From: Heterodera schachtii | Taxonomy: Eukaryota; Nematoda; Chromadorea; Rhabditida; Heteroderidae | DNA: 64,000 nt | NCBI GenBank assembly: GCA_023374025.1 | Contig: SIJG01000179.1 | Coordinates: 125,179-189,178 of the forward strand | Reading direction: 5' to 3' | Shown here: one piece after another, positions 21,656 to 35,000 of the stretch | Layout: every line of letters begins with the position of its first letter | Numbering within the stretch: the stretch's first letter is position 1 | Made by a program: the position numbers and the translations under genes | Notes under the pieces: model-generated | The model's database searches: none | What the model saw: only the letters and a program-made list of their open reading frames with translations | Told to the model about the DNA's origin: nothing

Positions 21656-23057
21656 CTAAGAGGCCGGCGGGTTCGAGCTGGGCGGGGGCGGCGGCGTGTC
21701 CTCCTCGACGGATGTCCTCGTCACTTTTATGCGCTGCTCTCCACTCTCGACAAGCGTTTCTTCGCTCGCCGTTTTTCTCGACGGATTTGACTGAGTTTCC
21801 TGCGGAAAGAATCGAAAATTTAAGCAAAGCGAAATGGTTTTAATTGTAAGACATTAATAATTTGGTAATCTTCGCATTGCGGCCTGTTTTGTTAACTGAA
21901 ACTTTGCTCCATAAAGAAGGGAAGGGTAAAATTCGATTCGAACTTTGCCGATGAAAAATACGAAAAATAAAATACGAATTACCAAATAAAAACTTATAAA
22001 TAGTGGTGGTAAATTTGGCATTTTGTTAAGCTAAGGGATGAAAAGTGCCGCACCTTTAGCCGCTGCTTCAGTGTCTGAATTTCGCGTTCTTGGTCCTGAA
22101 GCACTTGGAGCATTGCCTGGAAATTTTTGAAAAACTATTTGAAAATTGTTTGGTCCTCCAGCAAACCTTCAGATGGTTCATTAGGGGGGCTGCCACCTGA
22201 AAATTGTAATTTTTACATAAATTACTATTTTGGGCACTCTATCGACCGAGGTCAATTTGTAGCAGGGCACTGACGGTAACATCAGCTCGTCCTCGTTGTC
22301 CAATTTGGGCTTCGCGTTTGGGTCGTCGGACGGCTTCACAACCATTCCCTACAAAATTATTTTAATTTCATAGAAATATATAAGAAATGATGGCCCACTT
22401 TGTTGATGCTCTCCAGCAATCGGTTGCCCTGCACAATGGCGGACATTGCCAATTCCTTGGCGTTCCGTTGCTTTAGGTCGAGCACCGCCAGGCCGGTCAT
22501 CTGATCAGCCATCCGATCGAGCAGTTCGGCAGTGTTTGCTGCTGCTTTTCGACCACCATTGTTCTAATGAGTTAAATGATAGGGGCAAAATTTATCAATT
22601 AGCAGAGATTGAAAAACCAAAAGATTTATTACAAGAAATAAGCGAGAAAATAAAAATCAATTTAAATCCAAAAACAGTTGCAACAAATCCGTAATTGAAA
22701 AAAAACTAGCTTGTACACTTGGAAATGCCCTCTGTGCCGTGCCATGCTTTTGCCGCCGTTACTCCCCCTCTTTCCCACTTTGTGCCGTGCCATCCTTCCC
22801 CTGGTGCTTACCCCCGCCCTCCATTTTCCCCCTCCCCATTTGCTCTTCTTTCTCTCCTCACTCACTTCACAGTTCCTTTCCCCGTCCTCCTCCGCTGCTG
22901 CTGCTCCTCCGAACTCGTTCAAAAGTTCTGCCAAAATTTGGTGCTTTTCCGCCAATGCCGCAAAAATCATCCGATCATTTTTGCGCAATCGTTCCGATAC
23001 GCTCAGCACCGGCTGCGCATTGTCCATCACGGTGGGCTGTTGGATGACAATTTCATT
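21656..23057 (-). other. rhgf-1: rhgf-1 C-terminal region (exons 40-45)
   Basis: Exons 22866-23057 (NEIVIQQPTVMDNAQPVLSV, LRKNDRMIFAALAEKHQILA), 22399-22563 (MADQMTGLAVLDLKQRNAKE), 22238-22348, 22167-22196, 22054-22116 (coiled coil LQDQEREIQTLKQRLK) and 21656-21799. The 'MIFAALAEKHQIL' segment resembles the region after the PH domain of RGS-type RhoGEFs. The Pro-rich end could bind SH3 or WW partners; that is inference. Confidence 0.85.
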
Positions 23058-26000
23058 CTGAAAGGGCAAAAATCGAAGGTGTGTATTATCATCACTTTAA
23101 GAAGAGAAAAACTCATAAACAAAAATTCGATTCAATGCCGAAAGAGGCCGAAGGACTGTTACCAATTATTAGTAAATGAGGATGGACACGGTAATTGGTT
23201 ACTGTGATTGGATACGATCATACCGCGTTGACAAGTGCCGGGTGCATTAGCACGTGCACGTGGTCCATGCTGGAACTGTTGAGCCTTTGCAGCGACCCAT
23301 CCTCGCTGCTTTTGTTCGTAAGCGGCGTCACGCCGCCGCCATGCTGAGCCATGGTCAGAGCCGAGGCGGACAGAGTGCCGTCCAGGAACAGTTCGGCCGG
23401 CACGGGCGACAGCCGCGAGACGGACGCCTGGTTGTCGATCAGCCGAAACCAACTGGAAAATGATTTATCAGTGATAATGAATTTGTAAATTCTTCAGCCG
23501 TTGTCAAGTCAATGGACTAATTCGAGAGAATTTTCCCAACATTTGATCATCGGAAGGGATTAATCAGTTTGGTCATTGGCTGAGAAAAGGCTTCCATTTT
23601 TATCTGATCAATCGGTCCCCGTCCCTTTCCCCTAAACCAACGTTTTCCGTTCCGTCGCCGTCTGCGCGACCAACTCGAACATGCGCAGATCGCATTTGTA
23701 GAGCAGGTTGAACGAACGCTTGTCGCCCGACTTCTCCTCCACCTCAACCGATGTCAGTCGCATGATCGGAATGCACCCGGCCTAAGAAAAAGCAAAAGTA
23801 AAAAGCGCAAAAGGGCGGAGCAATCGGAAGGGTAATTAAAAATATTAATAATAATTTATTAATTCGATTAAAAAAAGTGCTCTTCTGCTGCCACCTCGTG
23901 GATTTTGAGCTGAAAATTGGGCTGCTGTCCGCCGCCGCCCGTCTCCGTTTTGGTGAGGAACACCAACAGATGTTCGAGCAGCACAACGTGAAGGTCAATG
24001 TTCTTGCCGCGTGCTTGCCGCCACACCAACGGACCCTCGAAAAGCAATTTGTGCCTTAATTTGTATTGATTTGGGATTAATTAATTAATAGTATGAAATG
24101 AAAGGCGCACATTCGAAAGTCGAACTTCTGGAAGAAGCTCTTTTCCGCCCCAGAAAAGTCCAATTTCTTCTGCAGCTCCTCCATCCGTCGCACATTCTCC
24201 GCATTTCGTTTTGCACTGAATGCGATTATTAACGGACTAATCATTCTCATTAATAAATCAATGAATGGATTATGTGTAAAATGATTTGAGCATCCGTAAA
24301 AAAGTTGGGCTAATTTATAAAGAGACAGAACATGTGAAGATTGTGGAAATATTAAAAAAATCATGGAATTTTTCAATAAATTTAATTGCATTTTTAAAGT
24401 GTCCCATTAGCTGTACCATCGCCCCCCGCCGGAGAATAATCTTTCAGAAATTTTTTTGTAATTCCTTTGTTCACCCACCTGTTCACTTCCGACACAATGT
24501 TTTTTGCGCCTTGGATGCCGCTCAGCAGCTTAAACAATTGGGAATTAATTCCGATTAATCAGTTAATTAATGAATCGATTATTTAAGAAATACAAATACA
24601 TAATATTTTTCAAAAATTGCTTTACCCTTTGCAATTCGTCGCTTGGCTCCGGGGTGTATTTGGCCACGGTTTCCAGCAACTGAAATCGTGTACATATAAT
24701 AAATTTATTTTAATTATTTTTTTTCAAATTTTATTTGAAAATAATTCTCATTTTATCAATATTCCCCCCCCCCCCACCAAAGGGTATTTGACGAGTCGTT
24801 GCATTTCCGCCGGAATCATGTCCTTCAACTGCAACTTCCTGCACAACGGGTTGTTCTCGGCCTCGGCCAAAAACAGTGAGAACGGGTCGTCCTTTGCGCG
24901 ATTGTACCTGAAAAAAAAGTGAAAATTAATTTAACCAATTAGTGATTTAATTGCTCCCTCCGTTTTACCTGTGTCTAAGCGCGTCCAACGCGTGCTGCTG
25001 ATTTTGGCAGAAAAGTGCCACGGTCGCCCTAAATTTGTCCCCGCAGGGGCCACAGAACAGCTCCTCCACGACCGAGCCCAACTCGCCGTACAGCCCATTC
25101 TGAAGCCGAAGGCGCTTCATTTTTTGACACATTTCAGCGTGTACTTAAAAGGCAGAAAAACAATGAGAAATAGTAATACAATCATACAAAAAATAAGGGG
25201 GGGGAGGTGTGAAGGAGGTGGGGGGCGGGGAATGAATCACCGATGAAGGGGGAGAGGAAAATTTTTGAAACAGAATATTTTCTTAATAAAATTAATTTAA
25301 ATTAAAAATATTTTAATGTAGAACCTTTTGGAAAATAAATAGAAATTGAAGACTTACTGTAAAATAAATGAGAAACGAAAGATACAATGATTATAATTAA
25401 TAATATTTTGCCTTTTAATAATTCGTCCAAATTGCCGAATAACAATTTGACCAGGTGAGGAGAGGCGACACGCTGCAGAACCATGGGCCGATAGAACACT
25501 TTGTAAAGCACCTTCAGACGCAACACGTGGGTACGTTCTGAAATTGTTGGGAGGAAATAAATATTATTTGAAAAAAAGCTTTATTTTTAAACAATTTAAT
25601 TCCAGCGGAACAAAAAGGCACTTCCGCTCCCATATTCTCATTTTAAAAATATACAAAAAAATCATTTCCTTAAAAAATGCAAGTCATATTTTAACAATCG
25701 GTGACTATGAATTGTCTTTTTAGTCCGAATTTACGTCATTCTTTGCTTTAATTTTAAAATTTGAATGGTTTTGCCATTGTATTATTTTGCAATTCAACGC
25801 CATTATTTGTACTTTCAAGATCACCGCCTGCCTTATCTAACTGAGTAATACGAAGCTCTTTACCGGTTTGGTACAGTTCGTTGACCACTTCCTGGCGCTT
25901 CTTCTCTTTTGGCTTCAGATGCTTGAGAATTTCCCAACTGACCAGCGACTCGAGACTCGGAATTTCAGTGTCAACCTTCGCATGGAAAAGAAAAATTAAA

Positions 26001-29000
26001 TTTAAGAGCATAAATAAATTTAAAAGATCCCGAACATAAAAAAATAAAATAAAATTGAATTGAGAATAAAAAAAATTAGAGATCTGATGAAGCTCAGTTC
26101 CCCCGCCGTTTAATGGATTGTACGCCGTGTGCCCGTCGCTTTTCCCTGTTCACCTCCAAGTCACTGCCCCAGTCCATGTCGAACTTCTCCACCAGCTCGA
26201 CCAGGCGTCGCTCCTCCGCCTCCGCGTTCAGCTCAACACATGAGGTCGAGCTGGTGCCAGCCAAGCAAGAGTGGGGAGACTGAGCAAAAAGGAAGAATTG
26301 AATTGGAAAAGACTAATTAAAATGCCATTTGTCGATTTATTTGATTTTTGAAATTAAATTTCAAAATTCAAAACGGCCACCTGTTGTTGCGCGATGTCTC
26401 CGGCTGAGCTGGCCTTCAGCGCCCCCACCGTCGGAATGGCGAGTTGCGAAATTGCCCCGCTGCTGTCCGCCGCGCCCAAACTGCCGCCGGGGCCACGCTT
26501 CAACGAACTGCCATGTTCAGTCTTTTTGGAAACAATTCAAATTGGATTGAAAAATGAATTAAAATCCAATAAATTCGACCACTTTTTTTATGCTTTGCGA
26601 CCGCGTCGGCGGTGCCGTTGTCGCCGACGCCGCCGGCGAAGCCACCGCTGCAGCGGGTGGCGTTGCTGCCATAGCCGCCGCAGTTGCGGCACTGTGGCTG
26701 CTTGCCTGGGTACAAATGCCCGAGTCCATCGAAGTGATCGGTTGTGCCAATTTTGGTGGGGCCTTTCCGTTGGGCTAATGATGCGTATTTAAAATGCCTA
26801 CGATTTGCGCCTACTTTTCCGTCCGTTTTTACTGCCACCGGTTGTACAGTCTCAACAGCTGTCGCTGTGCAGGACGATGGCACTTCGGGTGGCGCAATGC
26901 GTTCAAAACGGGTGCTGAACACGGGCGGTGGCAACATCGCGGTCTAAAAAAGGGAAACTCAAAACTTCGATCGGTAAATTTATCTTTGCACCTAAACTAA
27001 GCAATAAACAAATGGAGAGACAACAAAACTACTGGGTCAATCAATGCCACCGAACCAATTACCCTAATTGATGCCTTAATTGGCCGGTAATACCACCAAA
27101 ATGCGTACCGACGACGGAGGCGATGAGCTGGAGTCCAAACTTTCCATTTTGGGATGGTGCAGTTTGGCGGGTGAAATGGCGGCACTGCTGCTGTTGCTGA
27201 TCACTTGCGGGTGGCGCTGCCGTTGTTGGAGGTGCTGGTGATCGGCATCGATCATTAGTTCATGTTCGTAGGGCGGGATCAGATCATTTCCATGCTTGTC
27301 AATGCTTGATCCCTCCTTGGAGCTTGCTTTCTGTAAAGAAAACGCCATTATTAACAAAGTTCCCAGCAACATTCTGACAGAGAAGTGAGCAAAAGCAATT
27401 TCTGAAAAAGAAAATTGGCAAAATGCCAAGGCTTCGGCACGAGAGAATGAAAACAAACAATAAAAAAGCTCAGAATTAACAAATGTAAAACACTCGGCAA
27501 ACGGATAAAAAACAGGCAAAAACCAGTGGCACGGAATTGACAAAACCCCGAAAATGCCGAATTTTCCAGGCAAAATAACAAATGGTCTAAATCGTTGTTT
27601 TGTCGTGCTGTTGTTGTACCCAATTTCCCAGTTTTCCTCCATTTTCAAAGCTGCACACTGACCATGTCCAACGTGGTCGAGTGCATCGACCGGCCCAGCG
27701 GCGGCGTCAGCGACATCGACGACTTTGGGCTGCTCCGTTTGGCTGCTCGCTGCTGCTTCGGGAAGTTGAGGATGGACACGGAGTACACCGAGTCGTGGCC
27801 GCCCAGCGACTGAGCGTAAGTGGACACAGACTCACCAACACCTTTGAAATAAGCTGAAAAGGAATTTAATAATTTCTACTCGATTTTTCTTAAAAAATTC
27901 GTCTTTTGTTATGAGTTAAGGGGGGGGGAAGATATTTAAATGACGACAGACCAAAAACATCCGTCAATTTTGGCCAAAAAGAAAGGTTTTCAGCCTATCA
28001 TTTCTTCTACAGTGTTCTACCGTACCCTCTCCGCCCGGTATGGCGTGTTTCGGTCGCTGTGGTGCCGGATGGATGGCCGCGTTGGTGCCGGTGGTGTTCA
28101 GCAACGAAAGCGTGGACACCGAGGCGGTCGGCTGCTGGCGTTGGCCGTGGTAATGTTGTGGCCCAGTTTTTGACTTCTGTTGCTGGGTCGGCCAACAATG
28201 GTCCGTCTGCAATTTTATTTGACTTTTTAAGTTGCCCCGTCCCTTATCGAAATTTTATTTCAAAAATTCATGGTAGATATATTCAAAACAAAATCCCATG
28301 TCTACCCGTTTGGATCGAGATTCCCGTAAAAACCGCTGGATTCCCGATTCAGTCATTTTTCTCACCAAATGCGGGAGTAAAAATACATTTGGAAGAATTG
28401 GGTTTTTGGTTTAAATTAACCATTTGTGATTGAAAATTAGTCTAAATTTGTCAGTTTTTCATCATTAAAAAGGTATTGGCACAACTCACCAGCTGTGAAG
28501 TACAATTTTTGTGCACCACCACGTCACAATCTGTGGTAAAAATATTTGTAGTGGTGTTGTGAAAAAAGCACAAAATTTGGCGTCGATTGTTCCCAACTTT
28601 TGGCACCCCCGCGGCACAAAAATGCAATTCGACCGCCCCCGGGGGGATGTTCGACCGACAGAAAAGTGATGGATGAGTTTTTGGCCTTAGGAATGGTCTC
28701 AAAAATTCAAAGTCCAAAGCTGGGGGTAAAATGCCCACGGGAATTCTGTCATCCCCAAAAAAATGCCGTCAAAAATCGCACAAGGCGAAAATGGGCAATT
28801 TTTTCTTCTTTTTTTCCTCTTGCAATGTTTTTTTCAATAAAATTTAAATTTATTTTCAAATAAAATTCATTTTTATGAAAAAACAACCTTTCTTCTCTTA
28901 GACTAATTGGCTCTGATTGATTAAGGAAATGTGCCAAAATAAAATGTCATCCCCGGGGCAATTTATGGGATGGATTTTAAATTGCTTCTATTTTTTTCAG

Positions 29001-32000
29001 GATTTTGGCCTAATGAATGCAAATTTGGCCAAAAATCACTGCTGCAACTGCTCCACTCACTTTGGCAGAAATACGCTTGAGGGTTGACGCCCCAGACGAC
29101 TTCACGACTGAATTTTGAAAAAATAACAATTAAATTTATGAAGTTTTAATTTTAATAAATATCATTTTAAAAATCGGACCATTGGTAACAGTGGACTGTG
29201 AGCAGAACGGGTTGAAGCAGAAACTGAAGAAAAATAAAATTCATAAAATAAAAAATAAATGATTGTTCGTCAATTAATTAATTAGTCATTAAAATCACTT
29301 GATGGTCTTTGAGCTGAAACTTTTGCTTGGCTGCCGACGATGCCAACATTTTGAACATGGAAGTGCCGGTGCCGGAATGTTTTGAGGTCGGCATCAAAAA
29401 AGTTGGGCACTTGTCTAACAGTTTCTGTTGGGGAAAATTTTAATTTTAAAATAAAATCAGAGGATGATTGAGATAAGTGAGTGAGAGAATGTGTAAAAGG
29501 GAGAGAGGAGCTAGGGGAGGGGAGAGAGAGAGTGTAAAAGGGAGAGAGAGCGAGTGAAAAAGAGAGAGAGAAACAGAAAATAAGTAAAGAAAATTAGAGA
29601 AAACAAAGTCAGAAAGAGAGAGCAAAAGAAAATAAATTATAAAGTGGCAAATAAAAAAACACCAAATCAAAACGAAAGAAGATGAAATAATTGTCCAACC
29701 ATCTCATTTAATTATGAGAACATTAAACCAAGGATATGAAATTAACAACGGTAATTATCCACGATCACACACAAATTAATTGCCCAAATAACCATCAGCT
29801 CATAAAAAGTGACTTGCCTCCAGGGCTGAATTGGTGGTGCGCAAACAGAAAACGACCTGTGGAAGACAATCAAAAAGATTTGTTAATTATCAAAAGTGTT
29901 AAAATGCCTTAATTAGTGTGGCGATAGAAGTAATTAGTGAAAGTGTGCGGCGGTCGATGTTCTCGAAGTCGGGGATTCCGCCAGCTGAAAATTTTAAAAG
30001 CGATTCAATATATTTTATGGCTAAAGCTCCACCAATGGTATTCGCTGATTTGGTCAAGCTTTGTAGGGCCTTGAACAACAATCGGCTGGCCAAGCGCAAT
30101 TCGGCACCGCGGTCCGCGCGCGAAGTCAGCGAGTCGAGCAGAGCCGCGTCAACGCCATCCGAAGGGTCTGGGAAAGAGAAGGGATTTAGGAGCCGGAAGA
30201 GAGAAGCCAAACCCCAAATAAAGCCTAATAAAAAATAATTAGCAAAAATAAAGCATTGGAAATAGTTTTGGCAGAACCGCCAAATTTACTAATGCAAATT
30301 CAAACAAATGAATGTCAAAACTATCTCTTTGATGTTGGAGTGTTTATCTATTGAACCCATTAAACTGTATAAGAATGGCAAAACATATTCTTTCAGCTTA
30401 TGATTAGAGGGTAAAGCCCTGTCAATCGCTTACCAAAGGGTTGGCCCCGGCGGCGAAAGTCGGCCAACTGTTCGTTGATTTGACTGACTGCGCGAGTGCG
30501 CGTTGGAATGAACAGTTTGCGCAGCTGATCAGCTGCGGTGTCAAGCGGAGGTGCCATTGGCTGGTGGTGGCCAATTGCGCGCAAGACTTTGTCAATTGAC
30601 TGAATGTCGCGCTGCGCAATGTTTGGCATTTGCATCGGAGCACCGGGGATCAGAAAAGTGGAGAAAATCTGAAGGGGGGGGGGTAATTAATTTGAACGAT
30701 TTATTTCCATTTAAGTGGTCGATCGCATTAAGAGTGATCAGAATAACCTCAACATAGCCAGCGATATTGGCTAATTTTTATTTTCAGTATTGACCAATGG
30801 CGACATTTACATAATCGTATTTCTTGGAAATAGTCCCCGAGGGGCTTTGTTTTGCAACTCTCCCCCGCCCCCCCCCCCCCCTTTCTCTCCAAGAGGAAGT
30901 CATTTAAACTCAGGAAGTTTTTTATTTCATTTTTATTATTATAAAATGTAATTAATTTTTCAAAAGTTCCGCTGATCACTCACTTCGTATGCAAAGCGGC
31001 GCTGATCCTTCACACTGCTGGACGGAAACGAATCAGTGATCAGATAAAAGAGCTGTCAATGGAAAGTGGCATTTCATTTCAAAAATTTTTAAAATTTACA
31101 AGGCTTCCCGGGTTTGACGTGTTCATCAAATGTGTGAGAAAAATGGCCAGTGCAGCGGGGTGACACTTCAGTTCTTGCAAGTTCGAAAATGGGCCCACCG
31201 AGTCCTGGAAAAGCATTGATTAAATATTAGCATTAAAATAATTATAATTTAATGTTTTAATTCAGGGCTCGTATCGTCCAAGATCGGCTTCCAAGGACGG
31301 GTATGCCGATTTACAAGGACATAATAGGGAAAATTCACGAAATCCAAGGACATTTAAAATTTTATTATATGCAATGAAAAATGGTTGATATTTATTCAAA
31401 TGGCTTTTTTCACAGAAATGGATTTTTTCTTAATTTTTTTTTGTTTTCATTGATATTTTCCTCATTTGCAACGACTTTTTTCTGCTTTAAAAACGCTTTT
31501 TTGCGGCGCGCTTTTTCTAAAAATTTAGTGGGACAGGGGGGGGGTCCGCCGGCGCCGATAGGCGCCGGCGGGAAAAATTTGTAATTTTTAATGCGATTTG
31601 TTTACAGATTTTTGTCCAAAATGACCAAAATTTGCGATTTTCCAATTAAAAAAATATTTTCGAACTTTTTAACCAATTTTATTTTCTAATTTGTTTTAAA
31701 TTGCCATTCATTTTCACTTCGTTCGATGCCATTTCGCTGTGTTCTGCTGCGCCCTCCTCGTCCTTCTCCCCCTCCCCTTTTCCCTTCTGTTCCAATTCGT
31801 CGTCGCCCATCAGCAAAAGGTCATTGGTCGCTTGTTGCTGGTGAATGTAATGCATTCCGCCTGTTTCCACCTCAAAATTTATTTTTATTTTTGTGCTTAT
31901 TCAAAAAGCAAATTTTTAATTTTAGTTTGGTATATAAATTTCCCCAAAATTTCCCCCGCCCTCCATAAATTTCTGCTTACCCAACTTCGAATTGGCTCAA

Positions 32001-35000
32001 CTTTTGCTGCAACAATTGCCGACTTTGGCGGTGCCACTCGCATTGAGCTGGGCGGAAAAGTTTTGTTGCTCTGAAAGAGAAATTAAAATATTTTTGAAAA
32101 ATAAAAAAGAGATTTAAATTTATCAATTCATTTAAAAATTTAAATATTTTTATTTGTATAGCATTTAAAACGCATTACTATTTTGGATGGCTTCATCTCC
32201 CTTTTGGCACCGTATTGACATTCAAAATTTCAACGAAGAAGCAAAAAATAGCCCAAAAATTTGGCTGGCCAATTTGGGGGCGAAAACAGCGGCAGCCCCG
32301 CACATTTTCTGACGGGATTTTTTGGGCTGTTGGTGGCACCGCTTTTTCATCCGTCCCCCGGGGGGATGGACGACGACGACGCCACACCCCGCCAAAACCA
32401 ACTTTTTTGCTTTTGCTTTGTGCTGTCTATTCTCAGAGAGAAGCGATTAATGGCACGAAATGTTTCCCCCTCGGGCGCATCGCAATTTCTTCCTTTTGCG
32501 GCGGCAACAAATTAAGTCAAAAAAGCTGTGCCGGGGTGGCCACAAAAAAAGGGGGGCGGATGTAGCGGGATCGGATGAGCTGGGAGAGGGCCGAGAGGGA
32601 GGAGAGGAGGGGGGGGGGGGCAGGGACGGTCCCAGGATTTCGGGTTGGGGGGGGTACTCGCCCCCCGGGCGACGACCTTTTTTTTTTTTTTTTGCTTTTC
32701 ACTCCACTTTTTTTTTGCGGCGGTTTTTCCAAAAAACTTTTTTGGAAAAAGGGGGTCTGGCGGTGCCGATAGGCGCCGCCGGGAAAAATTTTGCATTTTT
32801 TATGCAATTTGTTAACGAATTTTGTCCAAAAAAGTGATGAATTTTGCGATTTTGAGCCATTTTTAGGAGATTTTCGTCAAAAAATGTCGATTTTTTGAAA
32901 ATTTAGTGAAATTTTTTGGAAAATTTGGGTGAGAGGCACGGTCTGGGGGGGGTACCACCAAGGAAAATCTGAAATTTTCAGCAAAAGTACTATTTTTTCC
33001 TTAAAAATTTCGGGTGCGGAGGGGCCTTGGGGGGGGTACGTACCCCGCGTACCCCCCCCCCCCCCCCCCCCCCCTGGGACCGTCCCTGGGGGGGGGACGG
33101 GCCCCTCGGGGCTTTTGTCGCGGGTTTAAATGGAAAACAATGCCAATGAAAATTCAGAATTTTAAGCAATAAAATATTTCATTTCTAATAGTCGGCATTC
33201 TTTTATCATTTATTCAATTTGGAATGCTTACCCTTAGCCGTATCCCTCGAGGTTTTAATGTTCATTAATAATCAAATTTCTTTCAGTTTTTTTTTGCAAA
33301 ATGTCTGCGCAGTAGTAATTGCATAATTTGCGTCTCTTAAATACCTAATTATGGTCATCATCACATTTACGGCCCCTTTTTGTGTTCTTTCAACACCCGC
33401 AAGGCATAAAAAATAAATTATGTTATGTATGAGTGAGTGAGTGACAGAGGCTATGTTTTTTCGAATGCCAAAAACACAATGCCAATGGAGTGGAAGAAAC
33501 GGACGGAAGGACGGAATGGCACACGGATGACACAAATCCACCCACCACCACAAATCCTATTTGGGCCAACCAAATCTGCACCAGTAGAAAGAAACTCTGT
33601 CTTTCCCCCGGGGTTTGTTTGGTTTATTGGCAAATTTAATGAGACCAAATTTTGCAATTTTTGGTATCAAAAATTAAATAATGCTAAAGGAATGAATTTC
33701 AAAATTAAAAAATTATATACATAAGAAGTAGGGTCCGGTCTGAAGGCAACCTTTAGAAACATATAAATTTTTGACAAAAAAAAAGTAAAATAAATTTTCG
33801 ATTAATATTATTTTGTCAGTGCAATTTTTTTTATTTTTTTTAATCTATTTCTATTTTTATTTTTAATTTTAATTTGACCACCTGCTGTTCCGTGCCGCTC
33901 TCCGCCGCCGCGCTGCACAGTGACGCGCGCTTCTCCGTTACGGCACATTTTGCGGCTGTGCCGCGTCTTCGCCTGTTGCTGCGCGTCTGCTGTTGCTGCT
34001 GATACACGTTGAATTTGTCGTTGGTTCCATTAGCCGCGTGTCCAAGTCGTGCTGTAGTTTAATCAACATTTATTTGTCAATTTTTTAAAATTAAAAAATT
34101 GAAAAACTCAGTCCCGGAATTACATGCAAGTTAATTTCTCGCTATGTGCTTTTATTCTGCCTTTGTCGGTTCACCCATTTCCTTTTTTAATTTTTTTTTA
34201 AATTGCGCTTTTTCTTTGCCTTGGCCATTGTTTTCCGTCGTGCCATTGTCCATGGCATTGCCATCACTTAGCAGCGGACTCAAAGCGTTCAGCCGGCACT
34301 CCAATTGACTGATCCGACTCAGTGCCCGTTCCAATTTGATGCCACCACCGCCACCACTAATGATGTGCTGCGGTTGCTTGTCAGTACAGTGCATGTTTGC
34401 TTGAAGACACTGAAAAGGGGCCATCGATTGATCAATTTCTTTTTGATTGGCCATATGAAATGCTTAGTGATTAAATTATGTCGTAAATATTTTGCAATTT
34501 TTCTTTCATTGCATAATTATGGCAATAATTAATTCAAAATTTAATTCAAAATGAGTTTAAAAGACCAAACTTTGTTTTGCCAAAAAAAGTTTGTTTATAT
34601 GGGCTAAGTAATTTGGCATTCAATGGTAAATTCGTAAATTCCTTGGGGAATGAATTCAACTCTTTTTACGTCACGGACTAAAGAAATTTAGGCTTATTCC
34701 CAAAGGCTTCTCTTAAAAAAGAAAAATCAATTCAAATTCATTTAAACCTAAAACAAAAAAATTGTATCAATTTTTTGAATTTGATAAAAATTCTGGTTTT
34801 TTGAAACTTTAAAATTCAATATGTATTAATTGATTTACACCTCCAAATTGGCACGTTCCCGCTGCAATGCGTTGAATAATTCGTTGGCACATTGTTGGCG
34901 CCAATTTTGATCATTCAACATCTATTTAAGTATATTTAATTTCATTTTATTTTTGCAAAAAAAAACGTAAATTATTTTAAAAATTAAAAAATATATAAAT

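Noticed and set aside
32200..32430. GC-rich open frames as an extra rhgf-1 exon
   Set aside because: Several frames are open, no domain appears, and exons 10 and 11 already join in phase. Not excluded, but not supported.
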